Shown in pieces: positions 41,340-51,202 of a DNA stretch of 64,000 bases. A program made the translations under genes and the position numbers. The stretch is from Prochlorococcus sp. AG-676-L21. Lineage in GTDB: Bacteria > Cyanobacteriota > Cyanobacteriia > PCC-6307 > Cyanobiaceae. Under the pieces are notes generated by a model. The model was not told where the DNA came from. It made no database searches and saw only the letters and a list, made by a program, of their open reading frames with translations. Each line of letters begins with the position of its first letter. The stretch's first letter is position 1. The stretch is from assembly GCA_003210915.1 (NCBI GenBank), contig QCUA01000003.1:1-64000 (forward strand), in the 5' to 3' direction.

Positions 41340-41681
41340 ATGCATAAGCAAGATGCAATTTATCTTAATCAACTATGTCCTAAAATTGGCAATAAAAACT
41401 GGAGAGATTCTCTCCATAAATTAACTAAGAATACTTGCATTTATTGTGGCAGTCCATCTGAATCTCTTGATCATTTACATCCAAGGTCAAAGGGAGGAGA
41501 AACTATCACAAAAAATTGCGTTCCTTGCTGTTTATCCTGCAATGGTAAAAAATCTGATAATGAAGTACTTAATTGGTACAGGAGTCAAATTTTTTATGAT
41601 CCAAGAAGATCAATGGCAATTAGAGCGTGGTTTAATGATGATTTAAAGTTGGCTTCTGTCTTATTAAACTATATAAATTAA
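41340..41681 (+). CDS. HNH endonuclease family protein
   Basis: CIYCGSPSESLDHLHPRSKGGETITKNCVPCCLSCNGKKSD. Confidence 0.9.
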   Translation: MHKQDAIYLNQLCPKIGNKNWRDSLHKLTKNTCIYCGSPSESLDHLHPRSKGGETITKNCVPCCLSCNGKKSDNEVLNWYRSQIFYDPRRSMAIRAWFNDDLKLASVLLNYIN

Positions 41682-41793
41682 TTTATTTTTATTATTCCCG
41701 TATAAATTATGAAAAGCTATCTTTTATTGATTGAAGTTGAATAAATTTATTAAATATAATTTTGATTATAAAACAATTTATTCATATAAAAAA

Positions 41794-41988
41794 CTAAACA
41801 TGAAAAGATTTTTTCATGTCGACGAAATCATTTTTAAAGAAATAGATGATAGAAAATTCTTTTTTCCAAATTATAGGGGATTCAATCACTTTTCTTTCTG
41901 GTGATTTTACAGAAAAAATTAAAGCAAAAATTACAATAACAGTTCCAAAAATAACTATTATTACATTTTTATCGGAAATATTATTCAT
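41794..41988 (-). CDS. Small membrane hypothetical protein
   Basis: MNNISDKNVIIVIFGTVIVIFALIFSVKSPE; one TM. Confidence 0.6.
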   Translation of the reverse strand: MNNISDKNVIIVIFGTVIVIFALIFSVKSPERKVIESPIIWKKEFSIIYFFKNDFVDMKKSFHV

Positions 41989-41997
41989 AAAAAGATT

Positions 41998-42399
41998 TTA
42001 ACTAGATAATTTTTTATCAGGAGTTGTCTTATCATAGATTTCTAAAAAATATGATTTAAAATAATCAATTCCTTCTTTGCCCATTAATCCAAAAGACCAC
42101 CCGCAATCGTTTATGACTTTTATAGAAATTTGATTAGCCAGATCTTCTTTTTCAATCCATTTTTTCTGAGGATTATATGAAAATGAAGCAATATTTTCGG
42201 TCTTAATTAAAGCGGATGTCATAGCTTCGTCCTTGGACAATCCATTTTTTATTGCATTACAAAACTTTTTTGAAAAATTTTTTGATATCCTATTCTGAAG
42301 AAGACTTACCGTAGGGTCAGAAGTATGAGATGCAAATGAACTCAAAGGATGTAATAAAACAACCACAAAAAATACAAAGCAAAAAAATAGTCTTAACAA
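41998..42399 (-). CDS. Secreted/lumenal hypothetical protein (paralog of 61385-61792)
   Basis: Signal peptide; FSKKFCNAIKNGLSKDEAMTSALIKTE...VINDCGWSFG. Confidence 0.8.
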   Translation of the reverse strand: MLRLFFCFVFFVVVLLHPLSSFASHTSDPTVSLLQNRISKNFSKKFCNAIKNGLSKDEAMTSALIKTENIASFSYNPQKKWIEKEDLANQISIKVINDCGWSFGLMGKEGIDYFKSYFLEIYDKTTPDKKLSS

Positions 42400-42574
42400 A
42401 TCGTCCTATTTATTAATATAAATATTATAAGTATTCACATTTTAATATTTAAAGAGCCAAATAGTGAATAAATTTCTTTGAAATAGTTTTAATTAAGATT
42501 TCAATTTATTAAATAAAAACAACTATAGATGGAACTTAGTAATAGTATTTATAGGTAAATTTTGATTTAATTAT

Positions 42575-42796
42575 ATGGACCATTTAGTATTGACACTCCT
42601 TTTCTTTCCTGATTGGACAAACGGATTACCTTCTGATTTTTTAATTCTCCATTTCTTTGTTGGAGCAGCTATTTTTCCATTTAATATGATACATGCTAGA
42701 GCAAGAAAGATTGATGCTCAAAATCCTGAGGAGGCTGCTGCAGGTTATAAAAATTCAAATAGTACTACTTACTATGGATATGAAGAGATCAACTAG
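42575..42796 (+). CDS. Conserved-type small membrane protein
   Basis: MDHLVLTLLFFPDWTNGLPSDFLILHFFVGAAIFPFNMIHARARKIDAQNPEEAAAGYK. Confidence 0.75.
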   Translation: MDHLVLTLLFFPDWTNGLPSDFLILHFFVGAAIFPFNMIHARARKIDAQNPEEAAAGYKNSNSTTYYGYEEIN

Positions 42797-42828
42797 AAAC
42801 AAATAAAAGTTTTAAATAAGTTACATTT

Positions 42829-43056
42829 TTGATGAAAGTTTTTCTAAACTCCGGGATAGATTTAAAAATCTTCAGCCCTACAGAACCCATTGGGATTTTT
42901 ATTCTATTTATAGGATTAGTTTTTAGTGGAATGATATTCTATATCATTTACGCAGTAAGTATTAATAAAGAATCAGTAGAAGATAAAAAAATGAGAAATG
43001 AAAGAGAATCTATTCAACAAGAAAAAATTGGAAAACTATTTCCTAAGAAAAAATAA
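42829..43056 (+). CDS. Small membrane hypothetical protein
   Basis: One TM helix then a charged tail. Confidence 0.65.
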   Translation: MMKVFLNSGIDLKIFSPTEPIGIFILFIGLVFSGMIFYIIYAVSINKESVEDKKMRNERESIQQEKIGKLFPKKK

Positions 43057-43248
43057 ATTTTATAGTTTTATTTTTAAGTAAAGTTACGTTTATGTAAGTT
43101 ACTAAGATATCAAGTGGATCATTAAACATTAGTCTTAATTCTTTAAATTGAAACATTGCAAAATTTAATCCTATCAAGACTTTTAATGATTCGTGTGAAT
43201 AAATTCAATCTGATTTGGTTGAAATGATATTTTATTTATTCTCCTTTA

Positions 43249-43785
43249 ATGCTAGAACTTAATAGAGAGAGATTATTTATTTTGGAAAATAAATATTTAT
43301 TCCTTTTTTTAGCTAGTGGAATAGTAAATGAAGAGGGTTTTTGGCTTATTGGAGTCAAAAATAGTGACTCAAAAATACTTGATGATAAAACTCTTTTGGA
43401 ATGTCATAGAAAAGAACTAATAGGATATGAATCAGCAAAGGAAATACTTAATGCAATAAACTTGAATTTAGATAATTTAATGAAAGATTTAAAAAAAAAC
43501 AATTTTTCAATAGATGAACCCCCTAAAGGGATTTCATTTAATATTCCATTAAACTTTTTAGAAAATATATTTGATTTCTGGTTAGAAAAATATAAGGATA
43601 AGGAAATATGGGAAATCTGTCTTGGTCTTCTGAAAATCAGAAAAAGAGTATCACTCTCAACTTTAATTAAAAGTGAGAGCATAAAAGGAGATTCAAAAAA
43701 ATTTGCTATAGAAATCGAAAATCTACATAAATATCAGCCAAATTCAATAAAAAATAAACGTTCAAATGAGCCAATGTGGAAATAA
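43249..43785 (+). CDS. Hypothetical protein
   Basis: 178-aa ORF with coding-like composition. Confidence 0.7.
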   Translation: MLELNRERLFILENKYLFLFLASGIVNEEGFWLIGVKNSDSKILDDKTLLECHRKELIGYESAKEILNAINLNLDNLMKDLKKNNFSIDEPPKGISFNIPLNFLENIFDFWLEKYKDKEIWEICLGLLKIRKRVSLSTLIKSESIKGDSKKFAIEIENLHKYQPNSIKNKRSNEPMWK

Positions 43786-43847
43786 TTCCATATTTTTGAA
43801 ATGAAAATGTTTACTTATTTAATATTTAAGTAAAATTAAATATATTT

Positions 43848-44045
43848 ATGTATAAAAATATGAATAAGCCATATTCATTTAATCAAGAACAAATGAACGG
43901 GATCGTTGAAGACGTTTATTCAAAAATAATGAAAGAATGCGAAAAATTAAAAAATGAGACCAACTGTCCTAACGAACAATTAGTAGCACTGTTAAGTGTA
44001 ATTGCCTCAAACTTTGCTCCAATCATTGAAAATAAAACTAATTAG
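43848..44045 (+). CDS. Small hypothetical protein
   Basis: MNKPYSFNQEQMNGIVEDVYSKIMKECEKLKNETNCPNEQLVALLSVIASNFAPIIENKTN. Confidence 0.65.
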   Translation: MYKNMNKPYSFNQEQMNGIVEDVYSKIMKECEKLKNETNCPNEQLVALLSVIASNFAPIIENKTN

Positions 44046-44046
44046 A

Positions 44047-44442
44047 ATGACAAAATATTTTACATGGAGTGAATTTGATAAAAGTGTTGATTATATTGCT
44101 AATCAATGCATAAAACTTAAATTATCAGGAATATATGGTGTTCCAAGAGGCGGTCTATGTCTGGCAGTTGCTTTAAGTCATAAATTAAATGTTCAATTAA
44201 TTGAAAAGCCTTTAAAAAGTTCACTGATAGTTGATGATGTTTATGAAACTGGTATCACATTAAGTAGTTATAAGAATATTGAAGGTGTTAATTTCTTTGT
44301 CTTAGTTAGTAAAAAGAAACCTATTTGGTGGAAGACTGTAAATTTATCTCTTAAAGAAGAATGGATAGTATTTCCATGGGAAAATAAAGAAAATAAGATT
44401 AAAGAAGAAAAAGAATACAAAAGTAAAAGGAGGCTAAAGTGA
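44047..44442 (+). CDS. Phosphoribosyltransferase-like protein
   Basis: IYGVPRGGLCLAVALSHKL; PRPP-binding motif SLIVDDVYETGITLSSY; ATG 44047 preferred over 44002. Confidence 0.85.
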   Translation: MTKYFTWSEFDKSVDYIANQCIKLKLSGIYGVPRGGLCLAVALSHKLNVQLIEKPLKSSLIVDDVYETGITLSSYKNIEGVNFFVLVSKKKPIWWKTVNLSLKEEWIVFPWENKENKIKEEKEYKSKRRLK

Positions 44443-44912
44443 ATAAAAAAAAATTATATTTAGCTAATCCATATGGTTTTTCAAAACAAACTAAAAATCT
44501 ATTACCTGAATTCATTAAAATATTTCAAAATTTAAATGTAGAAGTTTATGAACCTTTTGAGAGAACCAAGCATTTAATTACAAACAAAAATAATTGGGCT
44601 TATGACCTAGCAAAAACAAATTTCAACGATTTAAAGTCATGTGATTGTATTTTTGCGATTGTTAACGGTAACCCTCCAGATGAGGGAGTAATGGTAGAAC
44701 TAGGAATTTCTATTGGGCTTAATAAAGAAATATTTTTATTTAGAGACGATTTTAGAAACTGTTCAGATAGTGATCAATATCCTCTAAATTTGATGTTATT
44801 CGTAGCCCTATCTAAAGAAAGTTGGTCAAAGAATTATTTTGAATCCATAGAGGATATACTTAACCCAAAGAAGAATTTTCTTAATTGGGCAAAAGGAAAT
44901 AAGAATCTTTAG
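44439..44912 (+). CDS. Nucleoside 2-deoxyribosyltransferase-like protein
   Basis: LYLANPYGFS...SCDCIFAIVNGNPPDEGVMVELGISIGLNKEIFLFRDD; GTGA overlap with the preceding gene. Confidence 0.85.
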   Translation: MNKKKLYLANPYGFSKQTKNLLPEFIKIFQNLNVEVYEPFERTKHLITNKNNWAYDLAKTNFNDLKSCDCIFAIVNGNPPDEGVMVELGISIGLNKEIFLFRDDFRNCSDSDQYPLNLMLFVALSKESWSKNYFESIEDILNPKKNFLNWAKGNKNL

Positions 44913-44991
44913 AGTTATTCTCAAAATATTGAGTTATAAAAATCATTAAAATAACCTTTAAAATGATATAATCATATTTATTTAGTAAATT

Positions 44992-45168
44992 TTGACTCAA
45001 GTTACTGTTGGAGAAAATGAGGGTATAGAATCTGCCCTTAGAAGATTTAAAAGGCAAGTCTCAAAATCAGGGATATTTGCTGATTTAAAGAGATTAAGAC
45101 ATCATGAAACTCCTATTGAAAAATATAAGAGAAAATTACAACAAAGAAGAAAAGCAAGAAGAAGATAA
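44992..45168 (+). CDS. rpsU: 30S ribosomal protein S21 (not in the ORF track)
   Basis: TTG start: [58 protein letters not shown]. Confidence 0.95.
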
Positions 45169-45309
45169 TTTATACTATAACAAATATCTTTAATTAGTTA
45201 AAAGGTGGAAATTTATAATTAGGCACTATGAAAATTGTGATAATACCTTTATTAACCACTATGAAACTTAATAGTTAATCTTTTTATATTCCAAAAATAT
45301 TGATATTTT

Positions 45310-45642
45310 TTATTTAATATTCTTTAGTTTCTTAACAAGATTGATTCCTACTCCAGGAACAGAAAGAAGATCTTCATCTTTTGCAGAAGTAATTGACTTT
45401 GGAGTTTTAAAACCAGCCTTATAAAAGGCCTCTGCGCTCTTAGCTCCTACACCAGGAATAGCTTTAAAAGATTCTATTATTTTTTTCGAATCATCTTTCT
45501 TCGTTTTAGATTTGGAGGCCTTAGAAGACTTTACAGACTTCTTCTTGGTTTTTGATACATTTTTTTTAGGTAAAGGAATTTCTGTAGAGGTCTCGCTCTT
45601 AAAAAGGATTGATTTTAACTTACTTAAAAATTTAGTAATCAT
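45310..45642 (-). CDS. Helix-hairpin-helix domain protein with a Lys/Ser-rich N-terminus
   Basis: FKAIPGVGAKSAEAFYKAGFKTPKSITSAKDEDLLSVPGVGINLVKKLKNIK. Confidence 0.85.
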   Translation of the reverse strand: MITKFLSKLKSILFKSETSTEIPLPKKNVSKTKKKSVKSSKASKSKTKKDDSKKIIESFKAIPGVGAKSAEAFYKAGFKTPKSITSAKDEDLLSVPGVGINLVKKLKNIK

Positions 45643-46153
45643 TTATTCAAAAATTAGATAATTTAATAAATTCTACATTTCAATAAAAAATAAATTAATT
45701 TTTTCAAACAATCAATAATTTTAAAAAGAAATAATAGAAAATAATTTTTATTTACATCTATATTAAGTCATATATTTATTTATGATGCAAGTTAAAAATC
45801 AAATGAGGAACTATATAAATATTTTAAAGTTCATATTTAAATTATTGATCTAATCCAAGAATGAAATATTAAATTTATTATTATTTGCAGTTTAATAATT
45901 CAAATAAGATATTTAATTGAAAATCAAGTATTTTTTAAAAGATAAGTTAATAATAAATCCTTTGAAATAATTTTACATATCCGTACTCTACTAAAAAATA
46001 AAATCCAAAATTTTAATTTCTAATATAAAAACTATTTTAAAAATATTAACCTAAAACCATACCAAAATTTAATAATAAATTGACTTATTAAATTTTTTTG
46101 ACTTAACTATTATGAGATACATTTCTTCAATCTTATTCAACTAATTTTTGAAT

Positions 46154-46759
46154 ATGCAATTAATAGTTATTAGTGGACCATCTGGAAGCGGAAAAACTAC
46201 ATTATCCGAAAGGATATTAAATAAAATAAAAAATGGAATAATATTAAATACAGATAATTACTATAGAACAGGTATAATAAGTCAGATATTATCACGAACA
46301 TTAACTTCGTATTTTGACAGAAAAATAAGCTTCAACTTTGGATTATTTAAAAGTGATCTTGAATTTATTGTAAAAAACGGATTTTCTGATTTCTATTATA
46401 AATATAATTTCAAAAGTAAATCTATAAAAAAAGTATATAAAAATACTAAAAATATAAGATTTCTTATTATAGAAGGAATATTTGGACAAGAAATATTAAA
46501 AAACCTTTCAAAAGATAATTGCCTTTTAATTACATTAAAAGCTAATAAACAAACTTGTTTGAATAGAGTAATTAAAAGAGATTTTTTAGAAAGAGGTAAA
46601 AGTAAAGATCTTGCAAAAAGAGACTTTATAAAAGCATGGGAATTATTTCATAAAAACAAAAAAAAATATAATTCAAGAAATTATTTCAACACAATTGTCA
46701 TTAGGAAGAAGAGTGATATAGACATTCTATTAAAAAAAATAATTAATCTAGTGAACTAA
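46154..46759 (+). CDS. P-loop kinase, uridine-kinase-like
   Basis: MQLIVISGPSGSGKTTLSERIL...NTDNYYRTG...FLIIEGIFGQEIL. Confidence 0.8.
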   Translation: MQLIVISGPSGSGKTTLSERILNKIKNGIILNTDNYYRTGIISQILSRTLTSYFDRKISFNFGLFKSDLEFIVKNGFSDFYYKYNFKSKSIKKVYKNTKNIRFLIIEGIFGQEILKNLSKDNCLLITLKANKQTCLNRVIKRDFLERGKSKDLAKRDFIKAWELFHKNKKKYNSRNYFNTIVIRKKSDIDILLKKIINLVN

Positions 46760-47906
46760 TTTTATAAGACAATTTTAATGCACTCAATATTGCGCCTTCA
46801 ATCCTGCCAAACCCCTCTAAATCAAACCAATCACCACAAAAAGCTATATTATATTTATCACAAACTTGCAAATTTTCAGGTATCCCTAAACCAGATGGTT
46901 GAGATGCTCTCCATTTCATAATAGAAATATCCTGATAATCTATTAGTTTATTTATATAAGAATTATTATTAAATATTTGATTGAAATTATCTAATAAGAT
47001 ATTTTTAAATTTCTTTTTATTTTTGCTTTGAAAATATTCAGCTATAAATTTTTTATTTCTCGTATGTAGGACAATACCTATTTTATTATTAATTTGTTTT
47101 TGAAATATAATCCTTTCAAATTTAAATTTTTCTTCTAGAAGATTATTTAAAAGGAAATACCTAAATCTATTCTTATAGTTATCTTTATAACAATAATTGG
47201 ATTTTGTATAAATCAAAAAAGTTAATCTTTGAACATATTCTTGCTTATTAAGAAGATTTAAAATTGTATCAATTTTTTTATCATTATTGATTGGAATAGC
47301 TTCCCTCAAGGGGATTTGATTTATCTTCAAAATATCTAAAGATCTTTTATGTAAAATTAAATTACTTGAACATACAAGAAATTTCGTTTTAAATTTATAC
47401 CCATTTTTTGAGGTTAAAATCCAATAATTATTTTCATATTTTAATTTAACTATTAAAGTCTGAAAGAAAAAATCAACTTGATTTTTCAAATTATTATGAA
47501 TAAGAATATTTTTAGATAAATCAGACATAGAAGAGATTGAAGTATAATTTTCGCAATTATGAAAATCGCAAATTATTTTTTTTTGATCTCTAGGATCTTC
47601 ATATAATTCAATTAAATCAGAAGGATCTGATTGGATAATTTTTGAATCTAATAATTCCTGAATGAAAGTTTTTAACAACTCATTATTATTACTGTTGCAA
47701 ATATTGAAATTTGGGGAACCATGATTGAGTTGCCATCCACTATTACTAATACTATTTCTTGTACTAGAACGTCCTCCAAGATTTCGACCATTTTCTATTA
47801 TCGCAATCCTACCTTGGTAGCCATTTTTCAGATGAAAAGATGAAAATACACATGAAGATATTCCTCCACCAATAATTGCAATATCATAAAAAGTATCATT
47901 AATCAT
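46743..47906 (-). CDS. FAD-dependent oxidoreductase (renalase-like)
   Basis: DIAIIGGGISSCVFSSFHL...GRNLGGRSSTRNS; C-terminal NIAFCGDWFDLEGFGRIEGAILSAL. Confidence 0.88.
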   Translation of the reverse strand: MINDTFYDIAIIGGGISSCVFSSFHLKNGYQGRIAIIENGRNLGGRSSTRNSISNSGWQLNHGSPNFNICNSNNNELLKTFIQELLDSKIIQSDPSDLIELYEDPRDQKKIICDFHNCENYTSISSMSDLSKNILIHNNLKNQVDFFFQTLIVKLKYENNYWILTSKNGYKFKTKFLVCSSNLILHKRSLDILKINQIPLREAIPINNDKKIDTILNLLNKQEYVQRLTFLIYTKSNYCYKDNYKNRFRYFLLNNLLEEKFKFERIIFQKQINNKIGIVLHTRNKKFIAEYFQSKNKKKFKNILLDNFNQIFNNNSYINKLIDYQDISIMKWRASQPSGLGIPENLQVCDKYNIAFCGDWFDLEGFGRIEGAILSALKLSYKISSLD

Positions 47907-47919
47907 AATTTTTTCGTAT

Positions 47920-48738
47920 TTATTTTTTCATTAAAGAATGAATATCTTGTAATTTTTTTATTGAAGAACATTCAGTTTCAATTATTGGGCAAATATTGTT
48001 ATCAAGATAGATTTCAATTAAATCTTTTGTAAATGCGTAAAAATAATCAAGCGAATTAAGATACTTCTCTGAAATAAAAACTCCTTTCCAGGGACGAAAT
48101 TTAAATCGGGAAATAAATTCCTTTGATGGAATTAATAAGCTCCCGAAAATTTTCACATTTTGATCTTTAATATTAGATGAATTATTAAGAACAGAATCTT
48201 TTAAAAAATTAATTTCTTTTTCAAGTAATTTAATATCAGTTCCAAATTGAAGCCATATTGATTTAGTTAATCTAGAAGAAAATTTCTTTTTTATTCTTTC
48301 TCTTTCTCCGCAACTATTGTAATGATTTTTCAAGTATGGGTTATAAGCAATTCCTATATTAATATTTAAATTTTTTTCATTTTTGACATCTTTCAATACA
48401 TCTAATACTTCAAAGTTTTTTTTCTTATTAGATCCTGAAACCAGTAAAATTTCCTTATTTTTATAAAACTTACATGTTTTAATAAAATTTAAAAACTCTA
48501 AATATGAATATTCTCTATTCTTTGTATATTGATGATAAAGACTATAATGATATATGACATCTAAATTTTTATAGTTTTCACCAATATATTTTATAGTCTC
48601 ATTTAGGAAATCTTTTTTTATTACCCCTTTGCATGGGATATTGATTTTATTAATATTATTGGATATGCAAAAATTAAGTTTTTTTTCTAATTGAAAAGTA
48701 TTTTTAAAAGATAACTCGAATCTTAAATCATTTAACAT
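47920..48738 (-). CDS. Methylenetetrahydrofolate-reductase-like TIM-barrel protein
   Basis: ILLVSGSNKKKNFEVLDVL...NINIGIAYNPYLKNHYNSCGERERIKKKFSSRLTKSIWLQFGTDIKLLEKEI. Confidence 0.65.
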   Translation of the reverse strand: MLNDLRFELSFKNTFQLEKKLNFCISNNINKINIPCKGVIKKDFLNETIKYIGENYKNLDVIYHYSLYHQYTKNREYSYLEFLNFIKTCKFYKNKEILLVSGSNKKKNFEVLDVLKDVKNEKNLNINIGIAYNPYLKNHYNSCGERERIKKKFSSRLTKSIWLQFGTDIKLLEKEINFLKDSVLNNSSNIKDQNVKIFGSLLIPSKEFISRFKFRPWKGVFISEKYLNSLDYFYAFTKDLIEIYLDNNICPIIETECSSIKKLQDIHSLMKK

Positions 48739-48772
48739 GTTCCAATTATAAAAAATTTATAAGTAAAAAGAG

Positions 48773-48968
48773 TTAACGAAAGCATGCGTCAAATACAACT
48801 CTTTTTTTTGAATTATTATTTATTCTATTACCTTTTAATATGTAATTTGGAGAAATAGCTAAAGCAGCCTTTAAAGAGATTTTTTCTTTGGAATATTTTT
48901 TCAATTATATCTTTAAAACATTTCCAATTGTTAGGTATAACTATCCCTGGCCAAGGGTTCCATAAACC
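48773..48968 (-). pseudogene. Possible frameshifted small gene remnant
   Basis: Upstream frame GLWNPWPGIVIPNNWKCFKDIIEKIF; other frame from TTG KKYSKEKISLKAALAISPNYILKGNRINNNSKKRVVFDACFR*; they join at the A-rich 'attgaaaaaatattcc'. Confidence 0.4.
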
Positions 48969-49185
48969 TTAAACTAATCCTGATAATAATAAAAATGAAG
49001 TTCTCATATGAAAAACAATAAAAACATTATAAAAATAATTATATTCTGAGGAAAATAAAGATTGGAAGAACTTACAAAAAATTACCTTATAATTTTGTAT
49101 TTTTATTAATACAATTATTCTTATCAAATGAAATATATGAAGAGGTCGAGGGGTTAGAATAATCTAAACAAGATTACAAAAAAAT

Positions 49186-49590
49186 ATGGCAAGTCAGGAT
49201 TATCTAATTGCAATTGCATTAATAGAGCAAAATAATGTCAGGGCCATGCCTTTAGGTGGGAAAGAGATTAAAGAAAAACTAGAAGAAGAAGGTAATTTAA
49301 TTAAACTTGGGGAAGAAGTAATTCTAAATCTTCTTTTAAGAGTTTTCCAAAGAAGTGATGAAGGAGCCTTAAAAAGAGTATCCGAAGATAAAGGCCTACT
49401 ATTAGTTCATATGCATCCAAAAAGAATGCAGAAAGAACTTCCATTTATAAAATCTGAATGGATAAGAGACGGAGATACAACACAATTTTTAAAATATTTA
49501 GGTAATCTATCAAAAGAAATATGGACAGCTTCTTTTCTAAAATATAAGGGTCTGGAATTAGTATCAATAGCAAAAAACGAAGATATATAG
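49186..49590 (+). CDS. Conserved hypothetical protein
   Basis: 134 aa ORF with clean coding composition. Confidence 0.75.
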   Translation: MASQDYLIAIALIEQNNVRAMPLGGKEIKEKLEEEGNLIKLGEEVILNLLLRVFQRSDEGALKRVSEDKGLLLVHMHPKRMQKELPFIKSEWIRDGDTTQFLKYLGNLSKEIWTASFLKYKGLELVSIAKNEDI

Positions 49591-49594
49591 CTTT

Positions 49595-50293
49595 TTATAT
49601 ACAATCATAATTTTTAAAATATTCTTTAATTAATTCATTATTTTCGCTAGATATTTTTATACACTTCTTTTTATTTCCAAAATTAATTGATACATAATTA
49701 AAATCATTTTTAATATGCAAGGCACAATTGCCTTCTATACAAATACAAGAATCAATTCTTTGGTTTTTAATTATTTTTTTTACGAAAGGTTCTCTTTCTT
49801 TTTCCTCATCATAATGAGGGCATGCTATCCCCTTTATTATTCCCAAACAATTTATTATCTCTAATTTATCAGCGAAAGAGTCCGTAATTCCTTGATCAAA
49901 CCAGCATATCGCGCCGGCACTGACACCACTCATTATTATGCCTTTTTCATAAGCAATTTTCAGAATATTCTGCAGATCCCATTCTTTCCAAACCGCCAAC
50001 ATACTTTTTGTATTTCCTCCCCCAACATAAATAATATCTTGGGATAGAATTTTTTTTCCCAAGTTTTCTGTTCTTGAAAAGAAATCAAGATGACTAGTTA
50101 TACAATTTAATTTTGAAAAAGCTCTATAAAAATTTAATTTATATGAATCATTATCTCCTGATGCAGTAGGAATAAAGCAGATTTTTGGTCTTTTCTTTTT
50201 AACTAATGAAGTAATATATTTCTCTATCTTAAGTTCACCTAAGGACCTTCCAAAACCTCCACCTCCAATTGCCACAATATTTTTATTTGACAT
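49595..50293 (-). CDS. Peptidase S51 / peptidase E-like protein
   Basis: IIYVGGGNTKSMLAVWKEWDL...GIIMSGVSAGAICWFDQGITDSF. Confidence 0.92.
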   Translation of the reverse strand: MSNKNIVAIGGGGFGRSLGELKIEKYITSLVKKKRPKICFIPTASGDNDSYKLNFYRAFSKLNCITSHLDFFSRTENLGKKILSQDIIYVGGGNTKSMLAVWKEWDLQNILKIAYEKGIIMSGVSAGAICWFDQGITDSFADKLEIINCLGIIKGIACPHYDEEKEREPFVKKIIKNQRIDSCICIEGNCALHIKNDFNYVSINFGNKKKCIKISSENNELIKEYFKNYDCI

Positions 50294-50313
50294 TGCAATT
50301 TGAACTCAACTCA

Positions 50314-50775
50314 ATGAATTTAAAACAAATTACCCAAAAAGATCAACTTGATTTAAAAAAAATATATTTTGATTCAATAATTTCTATAGATGAGAAAATT
50401 TATACTTCAGAACAAAAAAGAGCTTGGGCAAGTCAAGCCTGGGATAATGAATATTTTAATTTATCCTTAAAGGAAGGTAAAGGATGGCTTATTTATGAAA
50501 GAGAGAAGATAATTGCATTTGCCTCAAGATATCCAAATAATAGAATTTCCCTTTTATATTGCAGAGGAGATTCACAAAGGAAAGGTTATGGGACAAAGTT
50601 ACTTCAAAAAATAGAAAAGGAAGCCATAAAAGAGGGTTTATCTTGCTTAACAACAGAGGCAAGCTTAATTAGTTATAAATTATTTCTAAAAAATAGCTGG
50701 AAAATAATTCGTAAAGAAAAAATAATTATCAAGAATATAACATTTGAAAGATATAAGATGATAAAAAATTTTTAA
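50314..50775 (+). CDS. GNAT-family acetyltransferase
   Basis: SLLYCRGDSQRKGYGTKLLQKIEKEAIKEGL; ATG 50314 preferred over 50269. Confidence 0.85.
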   Translation: MNLKQITQKDQLDLKKIYFDSIISIDEKIYTSEQKRAWASQAWDNEYFNLSLKEGKGWLIYEREKIIAFASRYPNNRISLLYCRGDSQRKGYGTKLLQKIEKEAIKEGLSCLTTEASLISYKLFLKNSWKIIRKEKIIIKNITFERYKMIKNF

Positions 50776-50791
50776 TTGCTTAAATAAAAAA

Positions 50792-51109
50792 ATGAGTAGC
50801 AGAAGCAAAAAATTATTATTATTGCAAAGATCCCTTATTTGGTTTTTATATTTATTTTCAGGTTACATACTCTATTCAAAAAAAGGATATTTATTTTCTA
50901 TATTTATTACCTTCGCAAAGGTAATTTATCCATTATCAATTTTTTGGTTACAAATAAGGATAAAAAGGAGTGAAAAGTTCTTACCAATAGATTCAGCCAT
51001 GAAAACATCCCAATTATGGTTTAATCTATTGCCTGTTCTAGCATCCTTTATTACCGTAGTCTTAAGTATATTAAATACAATTTTTTACCTCATAGATAAG
51101 GTTATATAG
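50792..51109 (+). CDS. Membrane hypothetical protein
   Basis: Three hydrophobic segments. Confidence 0.7.
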   Translation: MSSRSKKLLLLQRSLIWFLYLFSGYILYSKKGYLFSIFITFAKVIYPLSIFWLQIRIKRSEKFLPIDSAMKTSQLWFNLLPVLASFITVVLSILNTIFYLIDKVI

Positions 51110-51202
51110 ATATTAAGGCTAAAAAGACAAAACATTATGTAAAGAAAATTGCGATTTCAGATAAATTGCTTAAATTTTAAATAGTAATAAATTATTTTTT
51201 TC

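Noticed and set aside
44002-44046. Upstream start for the phosphoribosyltransferase
   Set aside because: Overlaps the preceding ORF; ATG 44047 gives MTKYFTWSEFD and leaves the upstream gene intact
45643-46147. ~500 bp gap as a possible island junction or ncRNA
   Set aside because: Very AT-rich, with no convincing hairpin/terminator pair or ORF longer than about 25 aa
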